This document shows positions 35,066 to 44,031 of a stretch of DNA of 64,000 nucleotides, in pieces; positions within the stretch are counted from its first letter, which is position 1, and the number at the start of each line of letters is the position of its first letter. Origin of the DNA: Anaerolineaceae bacterium. GTDB taxonomy: Bacteria; Chloroflexota; Anaerolineae; Aggregatilineales; Phototrophicaceae. The notes beneath the pieces were generated by a model that saw only the letters and a list, made by a program, of their open reading frames with translations, had not been told where the DNA came from and did no database searches. Location: positions 124,001 to 188,000 of the forward strand of contig REDR01000123.1 of the NCBI GenBank assembly GCA_007693385.1, given 5' to 3'. Position numbers and translations under genes: made by a program.

Positions 35066-35833
35066 ATGAGACTGCGATTAACCTTTTTAGTAACACTCTT
35101 GACATTGATTTTAGTCATACCGGCGGGGGCACAGGATCGCTCGGTATTCTGGAATCAGTGGGATGTGACAATTACCGACTTTGATCTGGTCAACAATGCG
35201 TTCACTGTGCGCGAGATATACGAAGTGCGCTTCGATGGCACATTCCGTTTTGGCACGGCGGCCATCCCGATGGATCGGCTGGAAGCGATACGCGATGTCG
35301 TGGTGTATCAGAACGGCAATCCGCTAAGGGCTAGTTGTAGTCAACAGCGCGGTACATATTGTGCCCAGCGTGTCGGTACAGATACCGAGATTGTCTACTA
35401 CTTTAACGAACCAATCACGAATGGCGTCGGCAATTTCATCATTGAATATCGCGTCGTCGGCGCATTACGCGCTTATGAGGACGGGGATCAACTGTGGTGG
35501 ACGGCTGTGCCGCAGGATAAATTCGGCTTCTCCGTCGGCGCAAGTATCATCACAGTAGAATTACCGGAAGAATTCGCGCCGCGCCCGGATGATCCGGTGG
35601 CGACTTACGGCGTGGATGGTGAACTGTCGATTGATGGCGCGAAAATCGTGGCTACGGTGACTGACGGCATCGGCGCAAACGAATTTCTAGAAATACGGGT
35701 GCAGTTCCCGCATAGCGGCGAACTGCGCGAACCCGGATGGCAGAGTAGCTTCGACTCGCAACGTGCTTTTGAAGAAAATATTAAACCTCTGCTTGATCTG
35801 CTGTTCATTGCGCTCGGATTTTCCAATAAATGA
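35066..35833 (+). CDS. truncated DUF2207 paralogue, N-terminal domain only
   Basis: A 255-residue protein: signal peptide (LVTLLTLILVIPAGAQ) and one DUF2207 extracytoplasmic beta domain identical to that of the next gene from AQDRSVFWNQ up to WQSSFDS. It ends shortly after (LGFSNK, stop) at the position where the next gene continues into its membrane helix. So it lacks the membrane segment, cytoplasmic part and Gly-rich tail of full members. It could be a secreted decoy or partner, or a decaying partial duplicate. GAGGAGC precedes ATG 35066. Confidence 0.75.
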   Translation: MRLRLTFLVTLLTLILVIPAGAQDRSVFWNQWDVTITDFDLVNNAFTVREIYEVRFDGTFRFGTAAIPMDRLEAIRDVVVYQNGNPLRASCSQQRGTYCAQRVGTDTEIVYYFNEPITNGVGNFIIEYRVVGALRAYEDGDQLWWTAVPQDKFGFSVGASIITVELPEEFAPRPDDPVATYGVDGELSIDGAKIVATVTDGIGANEFLEIRVQFPHSGELREPGWQSSFDSQRAFEENIKPLLDLLFIALGFSNK

Positions 35834-36542
35834 ACGAGGAGCAACTCATGAAATTGCGATTAAGCCTTTTAACAATACTCTTGACATTGATTTTAGTCAT
35901 ACCGGCGGGGGCACAGGATCGCTCGGTATTCTGGAATCAGTGGGATGTGACAATTACCGACTTTGATCTGGTCAACAATGCGTTCACTGTGCGCGAGATA
36001 TACGAAGTGCGCTTCGATGGCACATTCCGTTTTGGCACGGCGGCCATCCCGATGGATCGGCTGGAAGCGATACGCGATGTCGTGGTGTATCAGAACGGCA
36101 ATCCGCTAAGGGCTAGTTGTAGTCAACAGCGCGGTACATATTGTGCCCAGCGTGTCGGTACAGATACCGAGATTGTCTACTACTTTAACGAACCAATCAC
36201 GAATGGCGTCGGCAATTTCATCATTGAATATCGCGTCGTCGGCGCATTACGCGCTTATGAGGACGGGGATCAACTGTGGTGGACGGCTGTGCCGCAGGAT
36301 AAATTCGGCTTCTCCGTCGGCGCAAGTATCATCACAGTAGAATTACCGGAAGAATTCGCGCCGCGCCCGGATGATCCGGTGGCGACTTACGGCGTGGATG
36401 GTGAACTGTCGATTGATGGCGCGAAAATCGTGGCTACGGTGACTGACGGCATCGGCGCAAACGAATTTCTAGAAATACGGGTGCAGTTCCCGCATAGCGG
36501 CGAACTGCGCGAACCCGGATGGCAGAGTAGCTTCGACTCGCG
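35097..36542 (+). repeat. direct tandem repeat, two copies of about 664 bp
   Basis: Bases 35097-35760 recur at 35879-36542 (offset 782) with no difference that I can see by eye, including third codon positions. Outside these limits the copies differ moderately (for example 35761-35783), then match again over 35784-35821 and 36566-36603. The ribosome sites (GAGGAGCAA) are also repeated. Such identity implies a very recent duplication, gene conversion, or an assembly artefact. Confidence 0.85.
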
Positions 36543-37752
36543 TCGCGGATTTGAGGAGAACATCAAACCTCTGCTTGATCTGCTGTTCATTGCGCTCGGA
36601 TTCCTGATCGGGATTGGCGGGCCAATCGGCGCGTATGTGTTGTGGTATTCTCGCGGACGCGATCCCAAAATCGGCCCGGTTCCCAAGTATTTGTCCGAGC
36701 CGCCTTCCGATTTACCCGCCGCCATCGTCGGCGCGTTGATCGACGAAAAAGCGGATACCCGTGACATCATCTCGACGCTGGTTGATCTAGCACAGCGCGG
36801 TTATATGGTCTTTGAGGAAACACAGGAATCCGGCTTATTCGGGCTGACGAGTTCCAGCAAATTCACGTTCAAGCGCACCGATAAACCACTGGATGATCTG
36901 CGCACTTACGAACGCAAGATGATGTCGCACATCTTCACCGGCTCACAGATGGAGCGAACGCTGGATTCGTTACAGAATCGCTTCTACTCTTATCTGCCCG
37001 GCCTTAAGAAAGACCTGTACGAAGAGCTGGTAAAAGAGGAATTCTTCAAAGAAAGCCCGGATGCCACGCGCAATCGCTATAGCGGCATCGGCGGCCTGAT
37101 ACTGGTCGCTACGATGATCGCGGGGTTCTTCGGCGCTGGATTGGCGGAAAATTTCACCGAGACGGTGATGATCTTGCCATTTGCCATCGGTATCGGCGCG
37201 GTAGCGCTGATAATTGCCGGTAACTACATGCCGACTAAGACGCGGCATGGTGCGGAAGAAGCGGCCAAGTGGGACGCTTTCCGCGAGTACATTCAAAATC
37301 TGGAACGTTACGACGATGCGGAAGGAGTCGCCGCAAAATTCGACAAATATTTGCCTTATGCTGTGGCGTTCGGCATAGACCGCGAATGGATACGACGTTT
37401 TGCCCGTGTGCCAACGACGCCGATGCCGACATGGTACTACCCGACCTATCGCGGCGGGCGTTTCAGTCGCGGTTATACCGCCGGCACGCCGTTAAGCCCG
37501 TCCTCCTCCGGCTCCGGCGGTAGCATCATGCCCGATGTGGCGCGTGCTGGTGGCGGCGGCGGTCTGGACGCGATGGGGCAGGGGCTTTCCGGCGGTCTGG
37601 AGTCTGTATCTTCGGGGCTATCGCAGATGCTCGAATCCGCATCACGCACTTTAACCAGCGCACCGTCTTCTAAGAGTGGCGGCGGTGGCTGGAGTGGTGG
37701 CGGATCAATGGGCGGCGGTTCCAGTGGTGGCGGTAGTCGCGGTTTTGGTTGA
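35848..37752 (+). CDS. DUF2207 membrane protein
   Basis: A 634-residue protein of the DUF2207 (YciQ-like) family. Order: signal peptide or first membrane segment (LLTILLTLILVIPAGA), extracytoplasmic beta domain to about 240, membrane helix (LLFIALGFLIGIGGPIGAYVLWY), cytoplasmic winged-helix-like segment (IGALIDEKADTRDIISTLVDLAQRGY), two further helices near 415-460, and a long Gly/Ser-rich tail ending in repeated GGGS. This architecture matches the family. Bacillus YdjH, encoded with PspA and the SPFH protein YdjI, is a relative in a similar neighbourhood. GAGGAG precedes ATG 35848; three more module genes follow. Confidence 0.85.
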   Translation: MKLRLSLLTILLTLILVIPAGAQDRSVFWNQWDVTITDFDLVNNAFTVREIYEVRFDGTFRFGTAAIPMDRLEAIRDVVVYQNGNPLRASCSQQRGTYCAQRVGTDTEIVYYFNEPITNGVGNFIIEYRVVGALRAYEDGDQLWWTAVPQDKFGFSVGASIITVELPEEFAPRPDDPVATYGVDGELSIDGAKIVATVTDGIGANEFLEIRVQFPHSGELREPGWQSSFDSRRGFEENIKPLLDLLFIALGFLIGIGGPIGAYVLWYSRGRDPKIGPVPKYLSEPPSDLPAAIVGALIDEKADTRDIISTLVDLAQRGYMVFEETQESGLFGLTSSSKFTFKRTDKPLDDLRTYERKMMSHIFTGSQMERTLDSLQNRFYSYLPGLKKDLYEELVKEEFFKESPDATRNRYSGIGGLILVATMIAGFFGAGLAENFTETVMILPFAIGIGAVALIIAGNYMPTKTRHGAEEAAKWDAFREYIQNLERYDDAEGVAAKFDKYLPYAVAFGIDREWIRRFARVPTTPMPTWYYPTYRGGRFSRGYTAGTPLSPSSSGSGGSIMPDVARAGGGGGLDAMGQGLSGGLESVSSGLSQMLESASRTLTSAPSSKSGGGGWSGGGSMGGGSSGGGSRGFG

Positions 37753-37774
37753 TGGCTGAAGGAGAATAACAACG

Positions 37775-38290
37775 ATGAATCAAGGACGTTTGGTAGGACT
37801 GATTTTGATGGCGGTTGGTGCCGGTTTAACCGTGATGGCTGGTTTGTTTCTGGCGGTGCGAACCGGCGAAGAAGACGCCACCATGCTCGGCACGGTGCTA
37901 GGTGCGGGATTAGCTTTTATGATCGTCGCGCCGCTTATCGGCTTCGGGTTCTTCATGTGGATCAAAGGCGGGCAGGACGCCGAGCAAGAATCTGAGATGC
38001 AGAAACAGCGGCAATTGCTAGACATCGTGAAAAGTCGCGGGCAGGTGCGTGTCGATGAAGTGGCGCTAGAGATGAGCGTGCCGGTAGATTCGGTCAGGAA
38101 TATGGTGCATCAGCTAGTTGGCTTGCAGGTGTTCACCGGCTACATCAACTGGGATGATGGCATCCTGTTCTCGTCAGAGGCTAGCAAACTGCGTGATCTG
38201 GAAAATTGCGAGAAGTGCGGCGGACGCATTCAGCTCGCGGGACGGGGTATTGTACAATGTCCATTCTGCGGTACGGAATATTTTCTATAG
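37775..38290 (+). CDS. small membrane protein with winged-helix-like and zinc-ribbon domains
   Basis: A 171-residue protein with two N-terminal membrane helices (about 7-27 and 38-63), a helical segment (QRQLLDIVKSRGQVRVDEVALEM) resembling a PCI/winged-helix fold, and a C-terminal zinc ribbon CEKCGGRIQ...VQCPFCGTEYF with two Cys-x-x-Cys pairs. No enzymatic motif is visible. It lies 22 bases after the DUF2207 gene. The zinc ribbon recalls YdjG of the Bacillus pspA-ydjGHI operon, but the membrane helices differ; treat this as analogy. Confidence 0.72.
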   Translation: MNQGRLVGLILMAVGAGLTVMAGLFLAVRTGEEDATMLGTVLGAGLAFMIVAPLIGFGFFMWIKGGQDAEQESEMQKQRQLLDIVKSRGQVRVDEVALEMSVPVDSVRNMVHQLVGLQVFTGYINWDDGILFSSEASKLRDLENCEKCGGRIQLAGRGIVQCPFCGTEYFL

Positions 38291-38328
38291 CGTTCGCATT
38301 GAATTGACCGGAGTGAGAGGGAGAGAAA

Positions 38329-38859
38329 ATGTCAAATTTGTACGATCAAATAGTGAGCAATCGCGGCAGTTTAGAGCGACTGGTCGCCCGTATCCCGGGC
38401 TTTCGTGGCTATCAAGATAAGCAAGCTCGCCGCACGGCTGACCGCATGTTGCGCGATTATATCGTCGGCCAGCTTGATGAGCGTCTGCGCCGTCTGGTGC
38501 GGATCGAGAAGCTAATACTGGATAATCTGGGCATGTCTTTCATGCCGCGCACCCGTGACGCGAAAGGCAAACTACAGCTTTATCGTGATAAAATCGCCAC
38601 CGCCGCGCCCAAGTACGATGGCATGTGGGCGCAGATGAAAATTGAGGGTGAGCAACTGGCCGAAATTTACAGCTTTGACGAAGCGCAAATCCTGTATGTC
38701 GAGAAGATCGACCTTGCGCTGGAGCAACTGCAAGAGGCGGTATTGGAAAAAGAAGGCGTGGAAGCGGCTATCTTTGAGCTAGACGGTCTGGTCAATGAGG
38801 CTATTGACGCTTTCGCGCTACGCGATGATGTACTCACCCGCTTTGCCGATCAAGTGTAA
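38329..38859 (+). CDS. conserved helical protein of unknown function
   Basis: A 176-residue, mostly alpha-helical, charged cytoplasmic protein with no signal or membrane segment. It starts SNLYDQIVSNRGSLERL and continues with long amphipathic helices (RTADRMLRDYIVGQLDERLRRL; LEQLQEAVLEKEG). I do not recognise a family. Its place directly between the zinc-ribbon membrane protein and the SPFH protein, where Bacillus has PspA-type helical partners nearby, suggests a membrane-adaptor role, but no PspA signature is seen. GTGAGAGGGAGAG precedes ATG 38329. Confidence 0.65.
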   Translation: MSNLYDQIVSNRGSLERLVARIPGFRGYQDKQARRTADRMLRDYIVGQLDERLRRLVRIEKLILDNLGMSFMPRTRDAKGKLQLYRDKIATAAPKYDGMWAQMKIEGEQLAEIYSFDEAQILYVEKIDLALEQLQEAVLEKEGVEAAIFELDGLVNEAIDAFALRDDVLTRFADQV

Positions 38860-38878
38860 CGACAAGGAGTTAAAAAAG

Positions 38879-40003
38879 ATGCGTATTATTGACGTTTTAA
38901 GCCATACCAACGTCGGACAGGACGAGTTAGTTTATCGTGAGCCACAGCAAGGACACGGTGATTTCCGCATGGGGTCACAGTTGATCGTCGGGGAGAGTCA
39001 GGCGGCGGTCTTCGTGCGCGGTGGGCAGGCGCTCGACGTGCTGGACGCCGGACGGCACACGCTGTCTGTCTCCAACTTGCCGATTCTGTCTAACCTGATT
39101 AATCTCGGTACCGGTGGGCGCACGCCGTTCTCCGCCGATGTGTACTTCATCAACATGCGCCGAATGCCGCAAGTCGGTTGGGGCACAACGCGCCCGATTT
39201 ATCTACGGACGGATACCGGACTGGGTATCATCCTCCTGCGGACACATGGCGTTATGGAGCTATCGGTTTCTGATCCGATGCTATTCCTCAAAGCATACGG
39301 CATGAATCAGGCGGCAACGCGCCTGCGCGACATCAAAGATCGCATCCAGACCATTCTCATCGGGCAGATTAACGATCTATTGCTCAAATCCGGCGCACAG
39401 AACATCATCGAGGCGAACGGATTACTCGAGGAGATCAAAGGCGCGATGCTGGTACAGGTCAACCAACGTTTCGAGGAGATGGGCTTGCGGATCACCGCAT
39501 TAGAAGCCAATCCATTCGAGAGCCACAATGTCCCGATTGAAGAACTGCGCGATCTGGTGCCGCTTGAAGTGTGGCTTGAGGTGCTAGAGCGCCAGAAACG
39601 GCTCGACATCGGCATGGCGGCGGCGCAAAACGAAGGCTTGGGCGGCGGTCTGGCGGCGGCAGGCGTCGGGTTGGGCGTCGGCCAGAATATCGGCCAGCAA
39701 TTCGGCTCTAACGAAGCGGCTAACATGCAACAACAGATGATGCAACAGCAACAGATGATGATGCAGATGATGCAACAGATGCAGAATCAAGGCAATACCC
39801 CCCCGCAGACGCCACCGCCTGCACCGGCAACACCGCCCGCCGCGCCTGCTGGTGGTAGTAGTAGTTCGCCACAGACGAAAGCCGAAGTACAGGCTTTGAT
39901 TGATAATCTCGACGTAAAATTGATGAGTGGCGAAATCTCGGAGACGGTCTACGAGCGCTTACTCGACAAGTGGCAGAAGCGTCTGGACGAAATGACCGAC
40001 TAA
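38879..40003 (+). CDS. SPFH-domain protein, YdjI-like
   Basis: A 374-residue protein. Residues about 15-245 form an SPFH/band-7-type domain of the 'virion core protein' class (GQDELVYREPQQGHGDFRMGS, VFVRGGQALDVLDAGRHTL, LPILSNLINLGTGGRTPFSADVYF). Next come Gly/Ala-rich and Gln/Met-rich stretches (about 250-305), a Pro/Ala linker, and a C-terminal helical SHOCT-like hairpin (LDVKLMSGEISETVYERLLDKW). There is no membrane helix, so it likely binds a membrane or partner as Bacillus YdjI does with PspA. AAGGAG precedes ATG 38879; the longer reading into the previous gene is not used. Confidence 0.85.
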   Translation: MRIIDVLSHTNVGQDELVYREPQQGHGDFRMGSQLIVGESQAAVFVRGGQALDVLDAGRHTLSVSNLPILSNLINLGTGGRTPFSADVYFINMRRMPQVGWGTTRPIYLRTDTGLGIILLRTHGVMELSVSDPMLFLKAYGMNQAATRLRDIKDRIQTILIGQINDLLLKSGAQNIIEANGLLEEIKGAMLVQVNQRFEEMGLRITALEANPFESHNVPIEELRDLVPLEVWLEVLERQKRLDIGMAAAQNEGLGGGLAAAGVGLGVGQNIGQQFGSNEAANMQQQMMQQQQMMMQMMQQMQNQGNTPPQTPPPAPATPPAAPAGGSSSSPQTKAEVQALIDNLDVKLMSGEISETVYERLLDKWQKRLDEMTD

Positions 40004-40034
40004 ATACACGATCAGATCAACAGAAGATAGACCG

Positions 40035-40068
40035 GAGGGCGTGGCAATATTCTGCCGCGCCCTCTTTC
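40035..40068 (+). terminator. terminator of the DUF2207/SPFH module
   Basis: A 12-bp stem (40035-40046 with 40053-40064, one G-U pair) and a 6-nt loop, followed by TTTC. It separates the module from the convergent gene ending at 40078. Confidence 0.65.
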
Positions 40069-40077
40069 ATGTGTGGG

Positions 40078-40833
40078 TTAGTCCAGCGTGCTTTCTTCCC
40101 ACTCTTCGATGAATTCCTGCAACCCCTCACCTTTGAACTGCTCAAGGCTTTCGTTGCCGTAGCTCTGAATCAGTTCTTTGAGGTTGGGCGATTTCTTGGA
40201 ATCAGCATACACAACGGGGATCGTCGGCTCTTCGATTTCCAGCTTAGCGCGGGGATCAACGAACACGATGATCGGATAGATAGGAATGTCAGCATCGTAG
40301 TCTTCGGTCAAATACTGGATATACTGACGGGCAATCTCCGCGTCGCGGGTCGGGTTACCGATGCCATCCAAGCGCAAGAATGTAAAGATCGTACCGATTG
40401 GCCCTTTGTGAGCTTTCCACTTATCGCCCTTAACTGAAAAACGGCCATCCTGAAAGCGTGTCACCATCGCAAAAATACCCTGCGGCGTGATGAGAACGTG
40501 ACGCGCCGGAAAATGATGATAGTTGTATAGCGCATTCTTGTTGCGATTTGGGACACCCTTCAGCCCTTCCGGAATCACGATCTCCGGACGCGGCACACGT
40601 ACCCACAAATTAGTCATCCTGACCGATGTCAGCGTCGTCATGAAGCCGATGAGCAAGATGAACGGCGTGGCGATGGTATACACAATCGGCACGCTTTCTT
40701 CCGGGATGATACCCAGAATTTGCCCATTGGCGACGAAGAAGCCGAAGATCAAGATCGCCATACTGATGAAAAACAACCATGTTGCGGTGCGTCTGTTCTT
40801 GCGGACGAGTTCCTGATTGGTGACGATTCGCAT
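40078..40833 (-). CDS. membrane protein with NERD-like C-terminal domain
   Basis: A 251-residue protein. Two membrane helices (about 18-36 and 47-68) are followed by a cytoplasmic domain of about 170 residues: YNYHHFPARHVLITPQGIFA, RFSVKGDKW, ARQYIQYL and IPIYPIIVFVDPRAKLEIEEP. This order resembles NERD (nuclease-related) domains, but the metal-binding Asp and Glu-x-Lys motif are not clearly identifiable, so nuclease activity is not claimed. It is 8 bases downstream of the secreted-protein gene and convergent with the SPFH module. Confidence 0.6.
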   Translation of the reverse strand: MRIVTNQELVRKNRRTATWLFFISMAILIFGFFVANGQILGIIPEESVPIVYTIATPFILLIGFMTTLTSVRMTNLWVRVPRPEIVIPEGLKGVPNRNKNALYNYHHFPARHVLITPQGIFAMVTRFQDGRFSVKGDKWKAHKGPIGTIFTFLRLDGIGNPTRDAEIARQYIQYLTEDYDADIPIYPIIVFVDPRAKLEIEEPTIPVVYADSKKSPNLKELIQSYGNESLEQFKGEGLQEFIEEWEESTLD

Positions 40834-40841
40834 ATTGTCCT

Positions 40842-41969
40842 CTAATTCGGTACGAAGTAAGCAACAGGCCCGGCATAGTACAGTTCAGCGCAGATCAACT
40901 CGCCAAAGCGCACAGTCGGCAGGATTTCCCACTCGTGCGGTGCGCCATACGCCAGACCGAGAACAGCGCGGTTCTGGTCAGCGCCGGTCACGCGCAGGCA
41001 ATGGGTGATAGGGTAGGTCATACGCACCGTACCCGGCGAGTTCAGGCCGAAGACCGTCACATCATAGGTGACGTTGCCGCGCCGTGTGTAACCCTCCGGC
41101 GAAGCGGGAGAGTAAGACGCATCGTTAGTCTTGCAACCGACGGCTACGCTGTTGCGATAATTCACGCGGATGTTGGCGGTATCGTAGTAGAGCGCGCCGC
41201 ATCCCCATGTATTAGAATAAGCACGCATCGGCGCGAGGCTGGTATTGGAGTCACCCTGCACCTGTATGATGCGCCCCTGCGAATCACGGGCGATTGTGTC
41301 CACCCGTCCGCCGCGTGTCGTGACGGTCTGATCGGGCGCGGCAGTGGGTGAGACGACGGTGCCATCCGTGATGAGTCCGGCGGTGATACGGGCGACGCCG
41401 TTCATGTCGATATTGACCGGTGCGCTACCGTCGCCAGGCCCGAAAACTTGCGCGGAGCGTAGATTGTTGAGGTCGAATGTGCTGTTAGGCGTCCAACCCC
41501 AATAGGTGAGTACCGATGTACCGGAGCGATCCGCGTTGAACTCGAAGCCGGGCGGCAGGTAAAAGCCTACCCACACCACCGGATCAGTGATCTGTAGCGG
41601 CGGATCAAACACGGCGGTGAATAAGCCAGCTTGATTGATGTTGACCGTCTGGCGTCCGACCAGCGACGAATTAATCGGGTCGCCACCATCAGGGTCTTGA
41701 TAGACGACAACTTCAATCGGCACGTCGGGGATCGGCGTGACGACATCAATACTCACGCGATCTAGCTGTACCGGACGGCTGATGCCGCGTGGCTGAAGAT
41801 CGAAGCCATTCATCACCAGCGACGGCTCATCAATGATGAAAAATACGGCGTTAGCTGTGCCGCTATTGTTGGTCAGCGTGTAACTTTCGGCCTGTGCGGG
41901 TGTGCTGGTCAATATGACGATGCCGCACAGCATCATCGACAAAACCACGAAACGTTTTACGAACTGCAT
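40842..41969 (-). CDS. exported beta-rich protein of unknown function
   Basis: A 375-residue protein with a clear signal peptide (LSMMLCGIVILTSTPAQA, cleavage after about residue 27). The mature part looks beta-rich, with stretches such as VSIDVVTPIPDVPIEVVVYQ and VVWVGFYLPPGFEF, and a C-terminal half with scattered cysteines (GCGALYYD, VGCKTND, HCLRVTG, ICAELYY) that could form disulfides. No enzymatic motif recognised. ATG 41969 has GAGGA 9 bases upstream; an in-frame TTG two codons earlier is unlikely. Confidence 0.65.
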   Translation of the reverse strand: MQFVKRFVVLSMMLCGIVILTSTPAQAESYTLTNNSGTANAVFFIIDEPSLVMNGFDLQPRGISRPVQLDRVSIDVVTPIPDVPIEVVVYQDPDGGDPINSSLVGRQTVNINQAGLFTAVFDPPLQITDPVVWVGFYLPPGFEFNADRSGTSVLTYWGWTPNSTFDLNNLRSAQVFGPGDGSAPVNIDMNGVARITAGLITDGTVVSPTAAPDQTVTTRGGRVDTIARDSQGRIIQVQGDSNTSLAPMRAYSNTWGCGALYYDTANIRVNYRNSVAVGCKTNDASYSPASPEGYTRRGNVTYDVTVFGLNSPGTVRMTYPITHCLRVTGADQNRAVLGLAYGAPHEWEILPTVRFGELICAELYYAGPVAYFVPN

Positions 41970-42027
41970 TATCAATTATCCTCATGACAGACGCGAAGCG
42001 ACTATGCACGGCAATGCTCACATGATG

Positions 42028-42033
42028 TATAAT
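42028..42033 (+). promoter_or_regulatory. -10 element of the yajC-secDF operon
   Basis: A perfect TATAAT stands about 75 bases before yajC. The hexamer at -35 spacing (TGCACG) is poor, so only the -10 is supported. Confidence 0.4.
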
Positions 42034-42107
42034 GCTCCGCGTGGTGGGCAAGAACCGCTCATCATTTTAGAAACTTAACACGTTCCGGTCAAGCGGGGTA
42101 CTGTAAA

Positions 42108-42464
42108 ATGCAAGATTTTGCACTGTTGGCGTTCGTGCTGTTGCTGGCATTGGGCGCGTGGTGGTCGCTGGTGACGTTCCCCAAACAACGCGATTTTTCC
42201 AAGCGACAACAATTTGCGCGTTCGCTAGCGGAGGGCGATGAAGTCATCACGTATGGCGGCATCATCGGCAAAGTTCAGCAGATCGACGCAGAAAAGGGCA
42301 TCGCTTATGTTGAAATTGCGGATGGAGTCGTGTTGCGGATTATCACGGCGGCTTTGATGCAACCATACGACGAAGAAGAGATCGCCGAAAACGCGCGGCG
42401 CGGTCTGCAACGAGCAGGGGTTTTGCCCGAAGACGAAGCCGACGAGCAGAACGCAAAATCATAG
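42108..42464 (+). CDS. yajC: preprotein translocase subunit YajC
   Basis: A 118-residue accessory subunit of SecDF. One N-terminal membrane helix (FALLAFVLLLALGAWWSLV) is followed by the family pattern FARSLAEGDEVITYGGIIGKVQQID and a short beta domain, then an acidic tail. It is the first gene of yajC-secD-secF, the usual order. Confidence 0.92.
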   Translation: MQDFALLAFVLLLALGAWWSLVTFPKQRDFSKRQQFARSLAEGDEVITYGGIIGKVQQIDAEKGIAYVEIADGVVLRIITAALMQPYDEEEIAENARRGLQRAGVLPEDEADEQNAKS

Positions 42465-42525
42465 CTTTATTCTGGATACGACATCAGGTGATGTCGTCCT
42501 ATCATTGTGCGAGAGAAAGGTTTTT

Positions 42526-44016
42526 ATGAGACTTTATTACACATGGCTGGCCGGCATTGTCGCTCTGGCGCTGATAGCGGCGTGGTTGGCGTTCCCAGAC
42601 ACCGAGCCGGATTTCATGAAACGTGGCGGCGATGCTGAGGCATTGGCCGAGTGCGAACTCATCAGCGCGAATCCCGCCGAAGATTGCGCCGAATTTCGCG
42701 GTAGCTTTGAATATCAGCTAGGGCTTGACCTTGTGGGCGGCCTGCGCGTGCTGATGCAGGCCGAGTTGCCTTCGGATGCCTTCACACAGGCCGATCTGCA
42801 AGAGACGGCCAATAACGTCGCCCGCCGTATCGGGGCGCTGGGTACAGCCGATGTCACGGTGCAGACCGTCGGCGGGGATCGTATTCTGGTTGAGCTTCCC
42901 GGCGAAACCGACCCCGAACGCGCTGTCCGCACCATCCAGCAGACCGCTTTGCTGGAGTTCGTAGACTTCCGCAACGTGCCCTCCGGTCAATTCACCGGAC
43001 AGCGCATCCTGACCACCGAGCAATTCAACATCATCCAGAATCGTCGCGCATTGGCTGAAGAAAGCGGCCAACCGTTGGACGATCCGGAACTGGAAGCCGA
43101 AGGACTGGTGAATCCGGCTACCGGCCAGCCATTCCAGACGGTGATGACCGGTGACGGTCTGGCGGCGGCTGTCGCACAGATTCAGATCAGCGATTGGATC
43201 ATCGTATTCGATGTCGCGGGTAATCATCAGATTTTGCATCCGGATTTCAACACGTTTGGCGAATATACCGCCGCGAGCATCGGCCAGCCGATGGCGATTG
43301 TACTGGACGGCGTGGTAATCTCCGCGCCGGTCATCCGTGATCGTCTGGATACCGGCGGCACGATTAGCGGCAACTTCACGGAAGACGAAGCCAAGACGCT
43401 GGCCTTGCAGTTGCGCTCCGGTGCGCTAGCAATTCCCCTGCGCGTGGAGAGTACCGAGCTTGTCGGCGCGACGCTGGGTGATGCTTCCGTTCAAGCCAGT
43501 GTGCGGGCGGGTATCATCGGGGTGGTGGTGGTGCTATCGTTCATGTTCATCTACTATCGCCTGCCGGGATTCTGCGCTGATATTGCCTTGCTGATCTTCC
43601 TGTTGCTCAATTTTCTGGTCTACAAGACTGTGCCCATCACATTGACGCTACCGGCCATTACCGGCTTCTTGATCTCGATTGGGGCGGCGGTTGACGGCAC
43701 GATCCTGATCTTTGAGCGCTTCAAAGAGGAACTGCGCGGCGGTCAATCGCTAAATGCCGCGCTAGATGTCGGCTTCTCGCGAGCGTGGACATCTATCCGC
43801 GACTCGAACACATCGACCATCTTGATCTGCGGTATCCTGTTCCTGTTCGGCCAGACGCCGGGCGCGAGCATCGTCAGTGGCTTTGCGATCACGCTGGCAT
43901 TGGGGTTGATCCTCAATATGTTCACCGCGATGGTCGTCACGAGAACATTCTTGTACGTGGTTATTGATCTGACGAGAGAACAGGTCAATACTCGTCGCTG
44001 GCTACTCGGTGTTTAA
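42526..44016 (+). CDS. secD: protein translocase subunit SecD
   Basis: Proton-motive-force-driven partner of SecYEG. The 496-residue protein has a first membrane helix (near 5-22), the D1 motif YQLGLDLVGGLRVLMQ, the extracytoplasmic P1 domain, and five further helices in the C-terminal half with the conserved ISIGAAVDGTILIFERFKEEL and GFSRAWTSIRDSNTST. AAAGG precedes ATG 42526. secF follows after 15 bases. Confidence 0.95.
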   Translation: MRLYYTWLAGIVALALIAAWLAFPDTEPDFMKRGGDAEALAECELISANPAEDCAEFRGSFEYQLGLDLVGGLRVLMQAELPSDAFTQADLQETANNVARRIGALGTADVTVQTVGGDRILVELPGETDPERAVRTIQQTALLEFVDFRNVPSGQFTGQRILTTEQFNIIQNRRALAEESGQPLDDPELEAEGLVNPATGQPFQTVMTGDGLAAAVAQIQISDWIIVFDVAGNHQILHPDFNTFGEYTAASIGQPMAIVLDGVVISAPVIRDRLDTGGTISGNFTEDEAKTLALQLRSGALAIPLRVESTELVGATLGDASVQASVRAGIIGVVVVLSFMFIYYRLPGFCADIALLIFLLLNFLVYKTVPITLTLPAITGFLISIGAAVDGTILIFERFKEELRGGQSLNAALDVGFSRAWTSIRDSNTSTILICGILFLFGQTPGASIVSGFAITLALGLILNMFTAMVVTRTFLYVVIDLTREQVNTRRWLLGV

Positions 44017-44031
44017 GGGAGGACAAGCGAA

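Noticed and set aside
37670-37750. GGTGGCGGT-type repeats as a noncoding repeat
   Set aside because: They encode the Gly/Ser-rich tail usual for DUF2207 proteins.
39715-39790. CAACAG/ATGATG-rich stretch as a possible microsatellite or CRISPR-like repeat
   Set aside because: It encodes the Gln/Met-rich linker of the SPFH protein in frame; there are no spacers or regular units.
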